Below, in pieces: positions 1 to 9,052 of a DNA stretch of 64,000 nucleotides. Within the stretch, counting starts at the first letter, position 1. The number at the start of each line of letters is the position of its first letter. The translations under genes were made by a program, and so were the position numbers. The notes under the pieces were generated by a model. It searched no databases. It was not told the DNA's origin and saw nothing but the letters and a program-made list of their open reading frames with translations. This DNA comes from Haloplanus sp. CK5-1 (lineage in GTDB: Archaea; Halobacteriota; Halobacteria; Halobacteriales; Haloferacaceae). The stretch lies in NCBI RefSeq assembly GCF_037201915.1, contig NZ_CP147505.1, forward strand, positions 1-64,000. The letters are read 5' to 3'.

Positions 1-55
1 CCGCAGGACGGCGCGCGGTCGGAAGGCATCTCCGTCCGGCCGGCGTAGCGGGCGT

Positions 56-1066
56 ATGCGAGACACCAACCGAGCGTGGTACTTCGCGGCGCGTCCAGAC
101 GGCGAGCCGACGATGGACAGTTTCGAGTTCCGGGAGGGAGACCGGCCGGACCCGGAGGACGGCGACCTCCTCGTCCGCGTCCGATATCTCTCCGTCGACC
201 CGTACATGCGCGGCCGGATGCGCGACTCGGCGTCGTACGCGGAGCCGTGGGCGGTCGGCGACGCGCTACAGGGGAGGGTCGTCGGCGAAGTGGTCGAGAG
301 CGAGAGCGAGGCGTACGAATCCGGCGACCTCGTCACCGGCAACGGGACGTGGGCCGACTACGCCGTCCTCGACGCCGACGACGCCGCACCCGTCGATCCC
401 GCGGTCGCGCCCCCACCGGCGTATCTCGGCGTCCTCGGGATGCCTGGCCGGACGGCGTATTTCGGCCTGCTCGACGTCGCCGAACCCCGCCCGGGTGACA
501 CGGTCGTCGTCTCGGGGGCGGCGGGGGCGGTCGGGTCGACGGTCGGGCAGATCGCGAAACTGAACGGCTGTCGGGTCGTCGGCTTCGCCGGGACCGACGA
601 GAAGGCCGACTGGCTCACCGGAGACCTCGGATTCGACGCCGCGATCAACTACGAGACGACCGACGACTACCGCGCGGCGCTCGACGACACGGCACCGGAC
701 GGCGTCGACGTCTACTTCGACAACGTCGGTGGCCCGATCACGGACGCGGTCTTCACGCGACTGAACGTAGACGCGCGCGTCGCCGTCTGTGGCCAGATCG
801 CCCACTACAACGCCGAGACGACGCCGACCGGCCCCCGGAAGCTGCCGTCTCTCATCGCGCCGCGGGCGCGGGTGGAGGGACTCCTAGTCACCGACTACGC
901 GCCGCGGTTCGACGCCGCGACCGAGCGACTGTCGGAGTGGGTCGCGGCCGGCGACCTCTCCCACCGCGAGACGGTCGTCGAGGGGCTGGAGAACGCACCC
1001 GACGCCTTCCTCGGCCTCTTCTCGGGGGAGAACGTCGGAAAGCAGGTGGTGAAGGTCTCGGAGTAG
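56..1066 (+). CDS. NADP-dependent medium-chain oxidoreductase (CurA/leukotriene B4 dehydrogenase-like)
   Basis: The 336-aa protein is a zinc-independent medium-chain dehydrogenase/reductase that would reduce activated double bonds of enones or quinones with NADPH in the cytoplasm. The N-terminal GroES-like half has the family's SVDPYMRGRM segment. A Rossmann dinucleotide-binding motif, GAAGAVGSTVGQ, lies near residues 152-164, followed by YFDNVGG. No structural-zinc cysteine cluster is visible, as expected for this subfamily. Length matches the family. The natural substrate cannot be told from sequence. The gene stands alone, followed in the same direction by a stress-protein gene. Confidence 0.88.
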   Translation: MRDTNRAWYFAARPDGEPTMDSFEFREGDRPDPEDGDLLVRVRYLSVDPYMRGRMRDSASYAEPWAVGDALQGRVVGEVVESESEAYESGDLVTGNGTWADYAVLDADDAAPVDPAVAPPPAYLGVLGMPGRTAYFGLLDVAEPRPGDTVVVSGAAGAVGSTVGQIAKLNGCRVVGFAGTDEKADWLTGDLGFDAAINYETTDDYRAALDDTAPDGVDVYFDNVGGPITDAVFTRLNVDARVAVCGQIAHYNAETTPTGPRKLPSLIAPRARVEGLLVTDYAPRFDAATERLSEWVAAGDLSHRETVVEGLENAPDAFLGLFSGENVGKQVVKVSE

Positions 1067-1122
1067 GATGAGAGGCGGGAGCGACCGAAGGAGTGATTTT
1101 CGACAGCGGCGTGAGAGGGAGT

Positions 1123-1614
1123 ATGACGCTGGTCGTCCCGTTCGACGGGTCCGAACTGTCGGAGGTGGCGCTCGTCCGCGCCGCGCAGTTCGAGAGCGTG
1201 CTGAACGAGCGAGTCCTTGCAGTGAGCGTGATTCCGACGGGCAACGCCGAGTACGCCAGAGCGCGGGGTTGGCTCCGGACGGGCGAGCCGTTCGACGCGG
1301 AGCGGATCGTCGATACCCTCCGGGCGTCGGTCGCCGAGATTCACCCCGACGCCGAGTACCACCACACCGTGGTGGACCGCCGCGCCCCCCGGGGAACCAT
1401 CGCGAAGGCGCTGTGTCGGTTCGCCCGCGACCACGAGGCGAGCATCGTGTTCCTCGGGAGCGAGAACGCGGGGCGGGTCGTGAGCGGGTTCACCGTCGGC
1501 CGATCCGTCGCCGCCGACGACGCCTACGACACGATGATCGTCTCGGCCGTGCGGCCGTCGAACAGCAGGAGACTCGAGGCGGCGAAACCGACCACGGAAG
1601 TCCTCAAGGAGTGA
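1123..1614 (+). CDS. Universal stress protein (UspA family)
   Basis: The 163-aa single-domain Usp-type protein begins LVVPFDGSELSEVALVRAA, the usual first strand and helix. The C-terminal part has an FLGSENAG...VGRSVA segment where ATP-binding Usp proteins carry G-x2-G-x9-GS. I chose the ATG at 1123 rather than the upstream in-frame GTG at 1093 because the domain starts exactly there. Its role in stress survival is inferred only from the family. It converges with the methyltransferase gene downstream. Confidence 0.8.
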   Translation: MTLVVPFDGSELSEVALVRAAQFESVLNERVLAVSVIPTGNAEYARARGWLRTGEPFDAERIVDTLRASVAEIHPDAEYHHTVVDRRAPRGTIAKALCRFARDHEASIVFLGSENAGRVVSGFTVGRSVAADDAYDTMIVSAVRPSNSRRLEAAKPTTEVLKE

Positions 1615-1626
1615 GCCGGGTCGGGA

Positions 1627-2307
1627 TCAGGGCGCGACGCCGACGGTGAGGAGCGTCCCCCACGTCCGGTAGCGATCGACCATCGCCTCGCGGGAGTCCC
1701 AGTCCTCGGTGGGGAACGCCTCGGCCGGTGGAATCTCCACTTCGCGGTCCGGGATCGTGTCCTGTTCGGCGACGCGGAGACCGGCCTCGCGGAACGCCTC
1801 GCGGTACCGGTCGCGGTCCCACAACCGCATCTCGACGCCAACCTGCTCCTGCCACTCGTGGGTGTGGGCACTCTCCTCGAAGAAGTTGACCGCGCAGAAG
1901 AACGTCCCGCCGGGGCGGAGGATGCGTCGAATCTCCCGGAGAACCGTCGGGGGGTCGGTGGCGTAGTAGAACGCCTCCATCGACCAGACGTGGTCGAAAC
2001 TCTCGTCGGCGAAGGGAAGATGCTGGAAGTCGCCGGTCAGGAAGTCGATCGACTCGTCGTCGGTGTACCCGCGGGCGTTCCGAACCATCCGCGTCGAGGC
2101 GTCGATCCCGACGCCGTGGCCCGCGTCCCGCGTCTCGCGGAGCGCCCGCAGCGCGTAGCCCGATCCGGTTCCGAGATCGAGGATCCGGTCGCCGGCCTCG
2201 ACGGGCATCCGCGCGAGAGCGTGTTTCGCCGTGTGCCAGTGGCGCTCTTCCATCCCCTTGTCTTTCCCCTCGGCGGCCCACGCGTCGAACTCGGTCTGGA
2301 CGCTCAT
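1627..2307 (-). CDS. SAM-dependent class I methyltransferase
   Basis: The 226-aa cytoplasmic protein has a Rossmann methyltransferase fold. Motif I is ILDLGTGSGYALRAL near residues 41-55, the acidic end of strand 2 is GIDAS, and a later segment reads LTGDFQHLPFADESFDHVWSMEAFYY, typical of methyltransferase domain 11/25 proteins acting on small molecules. The start at MSVQTEFDAW is preferred over an upstream in-frame ATG because the family begins there. The substrate is unknown. Confidence 0.82.
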   Translation of the reverse strand: MSVQTEFDAWAAEGKDKGMEERHWHTAKHALARMPVEAGDRILDLGTGSGYALRALRETRDAGHGVGIDASTRMVRNARGYTDDESIDFLTGDFQHLPFADESFDHVWSMEAFYYATDPPTVLREIRRILRPGGTFFCAVNFFEESAHTHEWQEQVGVEMRLWDRDRYREAFREAGLRVAEQDTIPDREVEIPPAEAFPTEDWDSREAMVDRYRTWGTLLTVGVAP

Positions 2308-2377
2308 CGGGTACGGACGACGGTGTCGGCGCACAAACCTCTGCTGATCGGGGCGCGGGACGCGCCACCCGGTGTCG

Positions 2378-2911
2378 TTACAGCAGGCCCTTGACCGCGT
2401 TGACGACGGTCCAGGTCGCCTGCTTGACCGGTTTGCCGTCCTCGCCGTTGATCACGATACCGCGGACGGTCCGCTCGCCGTCCCGACGGACGAACTCGCC
2501 GTTCTGTGTCGCCGAAACGAACGGTGGGACGGGGTTGTCGGCAGTAGCGAGGTCCTCGGCGGTGTCGCGGGTCATCCGCATCTTCAGGTCCGCGTCGTCG
2601 CGGCGGGACTGCCGGAGGTCGGTGATCCGCCCGTCGGAGCGCATCCGGAAGGAGTAGACGACGTCGGTGCCGACGAGGTAGACGTTGACGACGTTGCCCG
2701 TGATCCGGTTGTACACCTGTCGCTGGGCGAAGTTCATGTCGGCGTCACCGACGTTCTCGTTGTATCGCGGCTGCATCTCCTCCAAGTCGCCGAACAGGTC
2801 GTCGGCCCACGCCGGCTGATCCGACGACTGTGCGGCGACGGGGGTCGACGTGGCGACCAACGAGAGCACGACGAGGAGTGCGACGACGATGCGTCCGATC
2901 GGCGGGTTCAT
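2378..2911 (-). CDS. Conserved exported or membrane-anchored haloarchaeal protein
   Basis: The 177-aa protein starts MNPPIGRIV and has a clear signal peptide: a hydrophobic stretch at residues 7-22 ending at a TPVAAQ cleavage-like site near residue 27. The mature part is soluble. Its DADLKMRMTRDTAEDLATADNP segment resembles the lipid-carrier (SCP2-like) pattern seen in other haloarchaeal secreted proteins. No catalytic motif is recognisable. Function is unknown; export to the cell surface is the only supported statement. Confidence 0.6.
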   Translation of the reverse strand: MNPPIGRIVVALLVVLSLVATSTPVAAQSSDQPAWADDLFGDLEEMQPRYNENVGDADMNFAQRQVYNRITGNVVNVYLVGTDVVYSFRMRSDGRITDLRQSRRDDADLKMRMTRDTAEDLATADNPVPPFVSATQNGEFVRRDGERTVRGIVINGEDGKPVKQATWTVVNAVKGLL

Positions 2912-2971
2912 ATCCGGAGGATTGCGCCGAGCGTATATGTGGGTTTGGGCCACAACGCCGGTCGTGTTCGA

Positions 2972-3130
2972 TTGACATCCTCCTCCGCCTGAAGGCGGGG
3001 GAATCCCACGGCACCGCGCCGCTGGATTGGGATATTACGGTTTGCAGTCTACCACTTGTTCCTGCGGTTGGAATCCGCTGGACAAGTCATGAAGGTAGAC
3101 TCCGGGCTGTGCCAACCAGCCGGTACTCCT
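2972..3130 (-). ncRNA. Candidate omega RNA (reRNA) of TnpB
   Basis: TnpB proteins act with an RNA transcribed from the 3' end of tnpB through the right end of the element. The guide is the host sequence just outside that end. Here the right-end hairpin lies at about 2982-3001 on the minus strand and the element stops at 2972. The guide would be the minus-strand sequence below 2972, starting TCGAACACGACCGGCG. The 5' boundary is a guess. The assignment rests on family knowledge plus the visible hairpin. Confidence 0.4.
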
Positions 3131-4354
3131 ATCCCCACCCAAAACGGGTGCGGACTCGGAGTTACTTTGATTGATGTCGAGACGGATGTTCTCTGCCCCA
3201 TTCACGTCAGCGTTGAACGCCGCATCACACGTCTCACAAACGTAGAGGCCACGGTCGACACGCTGGCTATCGTCTTCTCTACCGCAGACGCAACACGTCT
3301 TGCTCGTGTCGCGCTCTGAGACCTCTACGACTTCGATTCCCTCGACTTTCGCCTTGTATTCGAGGATGTTCGAGAACCGGTCGAACGCCCACCCGTGTAG
3401 GTCGAGGTTGCCGTGCCGACCCCAGTTCTTCGACTCGCCGTTCTCATCCTCACGAACACCAGCGAGTTTCCCAACGTTGATGCGGCCAACTTCCTGCTCG
3501 ACACACCGTTCTACGATGTGCTTCGCTAAGGAGTGAAAGAAGTGGCTTCGGCGCTCCGCCCACTTCGCGTGGAGACGAGTGGCCCGTTCGCCCCCCGAAT
3601 CATCGCACTTGGCGATTTCCTTTGGGAAGTAGTACCCGTCCTGTTTCAGGCGATTGCCGGGGTACAGGTCGGCTTCCTCCGTACTGTACGCGACCGCCGC
3701 GAAGTTACAGATGCCGAGGTCAACACCCGCTGTTTCGTTGCCGGGTGCGTTGGGCGTCTCGATTTCGTCTTTGCAGACGAAGTGCAGTTCCCAGCGTCCT
3801 TTCGCCTTGTCGTAGACGGCACGGACTTGTTGTAGGTTTTCGACGGTGACACCGGGGCGTGTCTCGTATTCGACAAGGATGTATTCCCACGCCTTGGGGT
3901 GTCCCTTGTGATTCGCGCCTTTGGACAGACGAACACGATTGTTTTTCGAGTCGTGTTTGATGCCGTTTTGCTTCCACGTCACCGTTGACCGAGGGTGTTC
4001 TTCGTGGACGCGATGGCCTTCTGAGTCGTAGTAGTTTTTCTTCCGGTAGCCGGGGGGATTCGCTCGACTGTCGGACTTCCTCTTGCCGTACCACGAGTTG
4101 AAGGCTTCAGCGAGTTCCTCCAGAACGCGCTGACTGGACTGCGAGTGCAATCCCTTGTATTTTGAGTGACCTTTCAACTCGTCTTTGAGGTCGCCGTGGT
4201 CGGGAATTTCGCCCGTTTTCTCCCACACTTTGCGGGAGTGGTAGTTTGCAACGTTCCAGAGTTTGCTGGCCGACCACCCATGCCGGTCGAGCGATTCCTC
4301 TACCTGACCGTGGTTGAGGATTTTCGCTCGGTAGGTGCGGTGGACTTCTAGCAT
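3035..4354 (-). CDS. tnpB: TnpB, RNA-guided nuclease of the IS200/IS605 superfamily
   Basis: The 439-aa protein has the N-terminal helical domain (YRAKILNHGQVEESLDRHGW), a RuvC-I motif GVDLGICNFAAVA, a C-terminal zinc finger (CCVCG and CETC pairs) and the RuvC-III aspartate in AFNADVNGAENI. The RuvC-II region reads RINVGKLAGVRED, where the usual IEDL or haloarchaeal VGDL acidic residue is replaced, so full nuclease activity is uncertain. I start at MLEVHRTYRAKI; another in-frame ATG lies seven codons upstream. TnpB cuts DNA at guide-matched sites and helps retain the element. Confidence 0.9.
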   Translation of the reverse strand: MLEVHRTYRAKILNHGQVEESLDRHGWSASKLWNVANYHSRKVWEKTGEIPDHGDLKDELKGHSKYKGLHSQSSQRVLEELAEAFNSWYGKRKSDSRANPPGYRKKNYYDSEGHRVHEEHPRSTVTWKQNGIKHDSKNNRVRLSKGANHKGHPKAWEYILVEYETRPGVTVENLQQVRAVYDKAKGRWELHFVCKDEIETPNAPGNETAGVDLGICNFAAVAYSTEEADLYPGNRLKQDGYYFPKEIAKCDDSGGERATRLHAKWAERRSHFFHSLAKHIVERCVEQEVGRINVGKLAGVREDENGESKNWGRHGNLDLHGWAFDRFSNILEYKAKVEGIEVVEVSERDTSKTCCVCGREDDSQRVDRGLYVCETCDAAFNADVNGAENIRLDINQSNSESAPVLGGDRSTGWLAQPGVYLHDLSSGFQPQEQVVDCKP

Positions 4355-4468
4355 TCTGAACGTCTGTATAACCACTTATACTCGATTCTCTTGTGAATTT
4401 GGTTTGAGAACGGTTGAATATCCGGCCCTGTCATCGACGGTGAGTTGTGGAAGAGTTGTCGGATTCAT

Positions 4469-4488
4469 CCCGCGCCTAAAGGCGCGGG
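4469..4488. repeat. Left-end hairpin of the tnpB element
   Basis: A perfect 8-bp stem, CCCGCGCC / GGCGCGGG, with a TAAA loop lies about 115 bp upstream of tnpB. This subterminal hairpin is typical of the left end of haloarchaeal IS1341-type elements and would be the strand-specific transposase recognition site. Confidence 0.7.
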
Positions 4489-4629
4489 TATTCTCCTCGA
4501 ATTTCTATAAGCCGCCGAAATTGAGACCACCTCGAAAGCCCGCTAATCTGAACAGTACCTCGTACTATCAAACTCGATTTTGATATCGGGACGCCAGAAA
4601 TTAGATCGGATCGTCTGAATCGGTGAGTA

Positions 4630-5385
4630 ATGGACCTCCAGAAGACGATCGGATTCGTCAGAACGCTCGAAAAGGAGTTGGCACTGTTCAATGTCGACCC
4701 ATCCGATCCGATAGTGGAGGAACTCACGGCGTTTTTCGAGACCCAAAACGTTCGTATCACGGGAAACCGGACGCCCCCGGGAACACCGTCCGAAATCGCC
4801 GTCCTCGGCGCTCGATCGGAGGTGCATACGATCGTGGATCTCGCCCTCCTGCGCGAACTCATCACCCACTCACCGGTGAGTCCCGATGAGGTCGGGGTCG
4901 TGGATACGGAGTACGAAGCGGTACTCGGGCACCTCAAGGAGACGACGTTCACGTCCTACGATCACGAACGGATGTTTTACGCCTCCCGCGAAATCGAGAA
5001 TCGAGCCCATCGAGTCGGCTACGGCACGATCCACGCGGGGTTCCAGCGGTGTTCGATCATGAATCGCCAGCAGCCGACTTACAGAGCCCTCGCTCAACGG
5101 GGGCTAGACGTTCACGTGTATGGTGTTCCCGACGCCACACCACCGGATATCGACCGAGGACAGGTTCATACCAGCGAGACGACCGAAATCGCCGCGACGT
5201 GGTTCGTCGTCTTCGACGGTGCCGGGGACGACACGCAAAAAAGCGCCCTCGTTGCCGAAGAGCAAGCCGAGGACAACTTCTACGGGGTCTGGACTTACGA
5301 CCCGGTCATCGTCGATAGGGCACTCGACCATCTCGAACGGACGTACGTCGTGACGGGAGACACGCGGTCGTGTTCCGGAGCCTGA
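4630..5385 (+). CDS. DICT-domain sensory protein
   Basis: The 251-aa cytoplasmic protein matches the haloarchaeal DICT family, which in other proteins is fused to two-component or diguanylate-cyclase modules. The recognisable core runs from MFYASREIENRAHRVGYGTIHAGFQRCSIM through the YRALAQRGLDVHVYGVPD segment to the C-terminal FDGAGDDTQKSALVAEEQAEDNFYGVWTYDP. There is no output domain, so it probably signals by interaction. The nearest downstream gene is the broken taxis transducer, which may be a partner. It follows directly after the tnpB element. Confidence 0.78.
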   Translation: MDLQKTIGFVRTLEKELALFNVDPSDPIVEELTAFFETQNVRITGNRTPPGTPSEIAVLGARSEVHTIVDLALLRELITHSPVSPDEVGVVDTEYEAVLGHLKETTFTSYDHERMFYASREIENRAHRVGYGTIHAGFQRCSIMNRQQPTYRALAQRGLDVHVYGVPDATPPDIDRGQVHTSETTEIAATWFVVFDGAGDDTQKSALVAEEQAEDNFYGVWTYDPVIVDRALDHLERTYVVTGDTRSCSGA

Positions 5386-5529
5386 AAGTTGAATACGTGG
5401 TCGGTCACCCCATCGTCGTTCCCCCTGCACCGAATATGATCGGCAGAAATTACTTATGGTAAATTTTCTGAAAATCGTCGGCGATAATTGCTCGAATACA
5501 CCTAAATAGCTGGTTTTCAAAGTTCTGGT

Positions 5530-7345
5530 ATGAGTGAGCAACGGGAGCAAACCAATCAGTCAAACGGGAAGGATGAGGCTGTCGAATACGAAGACATCTC
5601 GGAGAAAGCGGACGGGATCCTTGATCGATTCCTCGGAGGAGATACTGGGCCCACCACGAACCGGTCTGCATCCAACGCACGAGATACGTCGGTCAGCCAG
5701 GGGAACGAAGAAGAAGACCGCTCGGACGAGGCACAGGCGCTCGTTCGGAGTATCCTCGACGGCCTCGAAGAACCGACGATCGTAGTCGATACCGACGGAC
5801 ACGTCACACACGCCAACTCGCAGGCACTGGAGTTATACGACTGTTCCGAGGCGGAGGCAGTCGGGGCCAGTCCACACGAACTGCAGGCCCCTGAGAGTCC
5901 AGCTATAGTAGCGTTTGTAACTGTCCGCACACCTGATCGAACGCTGTCATGCGATCAGGTATGTGATGACTTACAAAGGCTACTATAGCGACATCGTGTC
6001 TGAGGCAATGCGGCGTGAGACTGATATCCAGCAGCGTGAGGAGGCAGTGCTCGTCGCCAACGGGGAGACGCCCCTCGAACGGACAGTGGCGCTGCTGTAC
6101 GACGACGACGGCACATTCGCCGGCGCGATGCTCGTCGAGAAGGACGTGACCGAACGCAATCGGCAACGCAAAAAGAAGCGGTTCCTCGAACAGTACCAGC
6201 AGGAAGTCTTAGACGACCTGCAGGACAAAGTTGCCCGACTCGCGGAGGGTGACCTCACGATCGATCCGACCGTCGACGAGCCCGACGAGGACTACGACGA
6301 AGCCGTGGAGGTTTACGAGGAATTCACGCTCCTGAACGACAACCTCAACGCGGCTGCGGACAACTTCCGTGAGATCGTCGAAGACCTCACCCAAGACGCG
6401 GAAGACCTGAGTGAGACGGGGGAGACGCTCAGCGCAAGCAGTGAAGAAGTGACAGCCTCCATCCAGCAGATCGACGCCGCCTCGACGGAGATGGCACAGG
6501 GGGCCGACGACCTCGCCACCGAGACCCAGCGAGCCAGCGAGAACGTCGACGACCTTTCGGCGTCGATCGAAGAGATCATCGCGACCGTTCAGCGGATCGA
6601 TTCGCAGTCGGAGGAAGTGGCGGACATCGCTTCCGAGGGTGTGGCGGAAGCGACGGAGTCGGTGGAGCAGATCCGAAACGCAACCGACGCGACGTCGACG
6701 GTCGCGGAACGCATCGAATCCCTCGAACGGAGTATGGAGGAAGTTGGCGAGATCATCGACATCATCGCGGACATCGCGGACCAGACGAACTTGCTGGCAC
6801 TGAACGCCAACATCGAGGCGGCCCGCGCCGACGCGGGAGGCGACGGGTTCGCCGTCGTGGCGGACGAAGTCAAGAATCTGGCCGAAGAGTCACAGGAGTC
6901 GGCCGACAACATCGCCACGATCATCGAGAACGTCCAGAGTCAGACGGCGGACCTCGTCGAGAGCATCAACGACGCGACGGAGGAGGTGTCGGACGGTGCC
7001 AACGAAGTGGAATCCCTCGTCGACCGGCTCGAATCGATCGACGAACGGGCGAACCAGACGAGTGCCGGACTGGACGAAATCACGGATGCGGTGGAGTCAC
7101 AGGCCGACAACTCGGAGGCGGTCAGCAGTGTCATCGAAGATGCAGCGGGGATGAGCGAGGAAATTACGGCGTCGATCCAACAGATTTCGAGCGGCGTAGA
7201 CGAACAGGCGGAAGCGATGGAAGAGGTGGCGGCCAACGCACAGCAACTCAGTGCCATGAGCGACGACCTATACACGCGGGTCGGCGTGTTCAAACTCGCA
7301 AGCGACGAAAACGCGAACTTGGATGCAAAAACGGCTACACGGTGA
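5530..7345 (+). pseudogene. Soluble taxis transducer (PAS plus methyl-accepting signalling domain), split by a MITE
   Basis: The 5' part encodes an acidic N-terminus and the first half of a PAS domain (LDGLEEPTIVVDTDGHVTHANSQALELYDCS). It runs into a stop inside the 80-bp MITE at 5906-5985. The 3' part encodes the rest of the PAS domain, a HAMP-like linker and a full methyl-accepting domain with the hairpin tip [20 protein letters not shown]. Removing the MITE and one TA target copy gives an uninterrupted 577-aa frame ([13 protein letters not shown]). There are no membrane segments, so it was a cytoplasmic sensor signalling to CheA/CheW. The 3' part could still be made from an internal start near 5963, but it would lack half the PAS domain. 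Confidence 0.88.
5906..5985. mobile_element. 80-bp MITE with TA target duplication (IS630/Tc1-mariner type)
   Basis: The terminal inverted repeats are 15 bp with one mismatch: TAGTAGCGTTTGTAA at the left, and TTACAAAGGCTACTA at the right. A second internal inverted repeat (ACCTGATCG 5931-5939, CGATCAGGT 5952-5960) means almost the whole unit can fold. It is flanked by TA at 5904-5905 and 5986-5987, and removing it with one TA restores the transducer frame exactly, which fixes the boundaries. It has no coding capacity and would be moved in trans by an IS630-like transposase, none of which is in this window. Confidence 0.85.
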
Positions 7346-7406
7346 TCCGACTGGCAGAGTAATCAGTGACGGCGTCAGTGATACGATGGCAGCCCACCTG
7401 CAAGAG

Positions 7407-7625
7407 TTAGTATCCCCGGCCGTCCTCGAAACAACGACCGCACTTTTCGGCGTCTAACTCCTCGGTGGCTCGCTCGACCTGCATCGTCCGGAGTTGCCCG
7501 CGGTCGAGGTGGTACGTCTGTCCACACAGCGTTTGGAATTTCTCTGCCCCCATCGCGTGCTTGTGGATCGTCATGCTCGTCTCGTTCAGGATTCCCCTCA
7601 CGTCTTCCCGTAGGGTCTTGCTCAT
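7407..7625 (-). CDS. Small zinc-finger-like haloarchaeal protein
   Basis: The 72-aa protein MSKTLREDVRGILNETSM... has candidate metal ligands H21, H23, C34 and H39 in the middle and a C-terminal CGRC pair near residues 62-65. Small proteins with paired CxxC motifs are abundant in haloarchaea and mostly uncharacterised. It is a separate unit between the broken transducer and a gene-poor stretch. No function can be assigned. Confidence 0.6.
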   Translation of the reverse strand: MSKTLREDVRGILNETSMTIHKHAMGAEKFQTLCGQTYHLDRGQLRTMQVERATEELDAEKCGRCFEDGRGY

Positions 7626-8029
7626 AGTACGTGAGCCATTTTTGATCGGACCTCTTCACTCACCGTCATTTTCACACAGAGGCGAGTTTTGATCATCTGA
7701 AAGATCTGAAACCAAAGATAGAATCATAGTATAATAAGATTTCCAGAACGAGGGGTTGCGCTATCTCTGCTTACCCGCTCAATTGTGCTGACTGCATCCT
7801 CTTTATCTCGCACAGCCTTTTTGACAGTATTTCGATAGTTCTCTCAGACGCTGCTGAATATGGGTGCATATCGGTCGCTGATCTTTGCGCAACTCGTGTA
7901 GGGACGAGTCGGTAGAGAGTAGTGGGACTTCAGTTGTGAAGTTCTAAATATTCGTGTTACTGTGTCTCCCGGGCGTAGCCAACAGTTCAGCAGACGAACA
8001 GCACTGTTTTTCGCGTGCGAACCGAACAC
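7626..8029. other. Gene-poor stretch upstream of the broken phosphate permease
   Basis: About 400 bp without a convincing gene. It is AT-richer than its surroundings and contains TTGTGCTGACTGCATCC at 7783-7799, a near-copy of which (TGTGCTGACTACATCC) lies at 10477-10492 on the other side of the permease module. The short reading frame on the minus strand here has no coding character. The permease promoter should lie in the last 60 bp. Confidence 0.5.
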
Positions 8030-9052
8030 ATGCACGTGGTAGAATTACTGATTCTCGTGGGAGTGCTGGTGGCAGTGTTCGTCGGGTACAATATCGGCGG
8101 GTCATCTACTGGTGTTGCCTTCGGTCCGGCAGTCGGCAGCCGGGCCGTCAGAAAAGTCACCGCCGGAGCCCTGTTTACCGTGTTCGCATTCCTCGGAGCG
8201 TGGACGATTGGGCGGAAGGTCATCACGACGATGAGTACCGAAATCGTCGATGCTGCAGCCTTTACACCCGCAGCGAGCGTTGGCGTCCTCTTTTTCACCG
8301 GGCTCGCACTCCTGATCTCGAACCTCTACGGTGTCCCGGCGTCAACCTCGATGACGGCCGTCGCAGCAATCGTCGGCCTCGGATTGGCAACGGGGACGCT
8401 CAACACTGCGCTGATGTTTACCATCCTGTCGGCATGGATCGTTTCCCCACTGGTCGCCGTCTTCACAGGTGCGTTTATCGGCAGATATCTGTACCCGCAC
8501 CTCGACGCCAAATTCGAATTTGGTCGCCTTACGAACCCGTTGATCGCAATCGATACCCAGGAGCGGCTCCCACGGCTATCGGTCAACGACACCGTCTCGC
8601 CTCGGGATCTGATCGGGTCGGCACTTGTGGTGGTAATTGCCTGCTATATGGCGTTCAGTGCCGGAGCCTCGAACGCGGCGAACGCAATCGCCCCGCTTGT
8701 CGGTAACGGGTCCCTCAACCCCAGCCCGGCGATTCTCCTCGCAATCGGGGCCATCAGCGTGGGCGGCTTCACGATTGCCCGGCGGACGCTGGCGACCGTT
8801 GGCAACGACATCACGGAGATGCCGATTCTGGCCGCGCTCGTCGTTTCAACCGTGGGAGCGACGATTATCACCGTCCTCTCGTGGCTCGGAATTCCAGCCA
8901 GTCTCGCCGTGAGTACGACCAGTTGTATCATTGGGCTCGGGTGGGGCCGTGCAAGCCGAGCGCGGACGCTCGCAGAAATAGTCACACAGTCCCCTGCCGA
9001 AGAATCCGCTCCCAAGTTTACGACTGGTGCACTCAAACTGTACCCAGTTGAA

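Larger units (their letters stand above)
2972..4500 (-). mobile_element. IS1341-type solitary tnpB element (IS200/IS605 superfamily)
   Basis: The element holds one gene, tnpB, and no Y1 transposase tnpA. Its ends are the hairpins typical of this group rather than inverted repeats. On the minus strand it ends in a GC hairpin followed by GGAGGATGTCAA at 2972. The other end carries a CCCGCGCC-TAAA-GGCGCGGG hairpin at 4469-4488. The exact outer base on the 4500 side is not determined. Without tnpA the element depends on transposase supplied in trans. Confidence 0.8.

Noticed and set aside
5963-7345. The 3' part of the transducer as an independent, complete gene
   Set aside because: Its first residues are encoded by the MITE end and continue half a PAS domain; removing the MITE gives one continuous frame with the upstream part.
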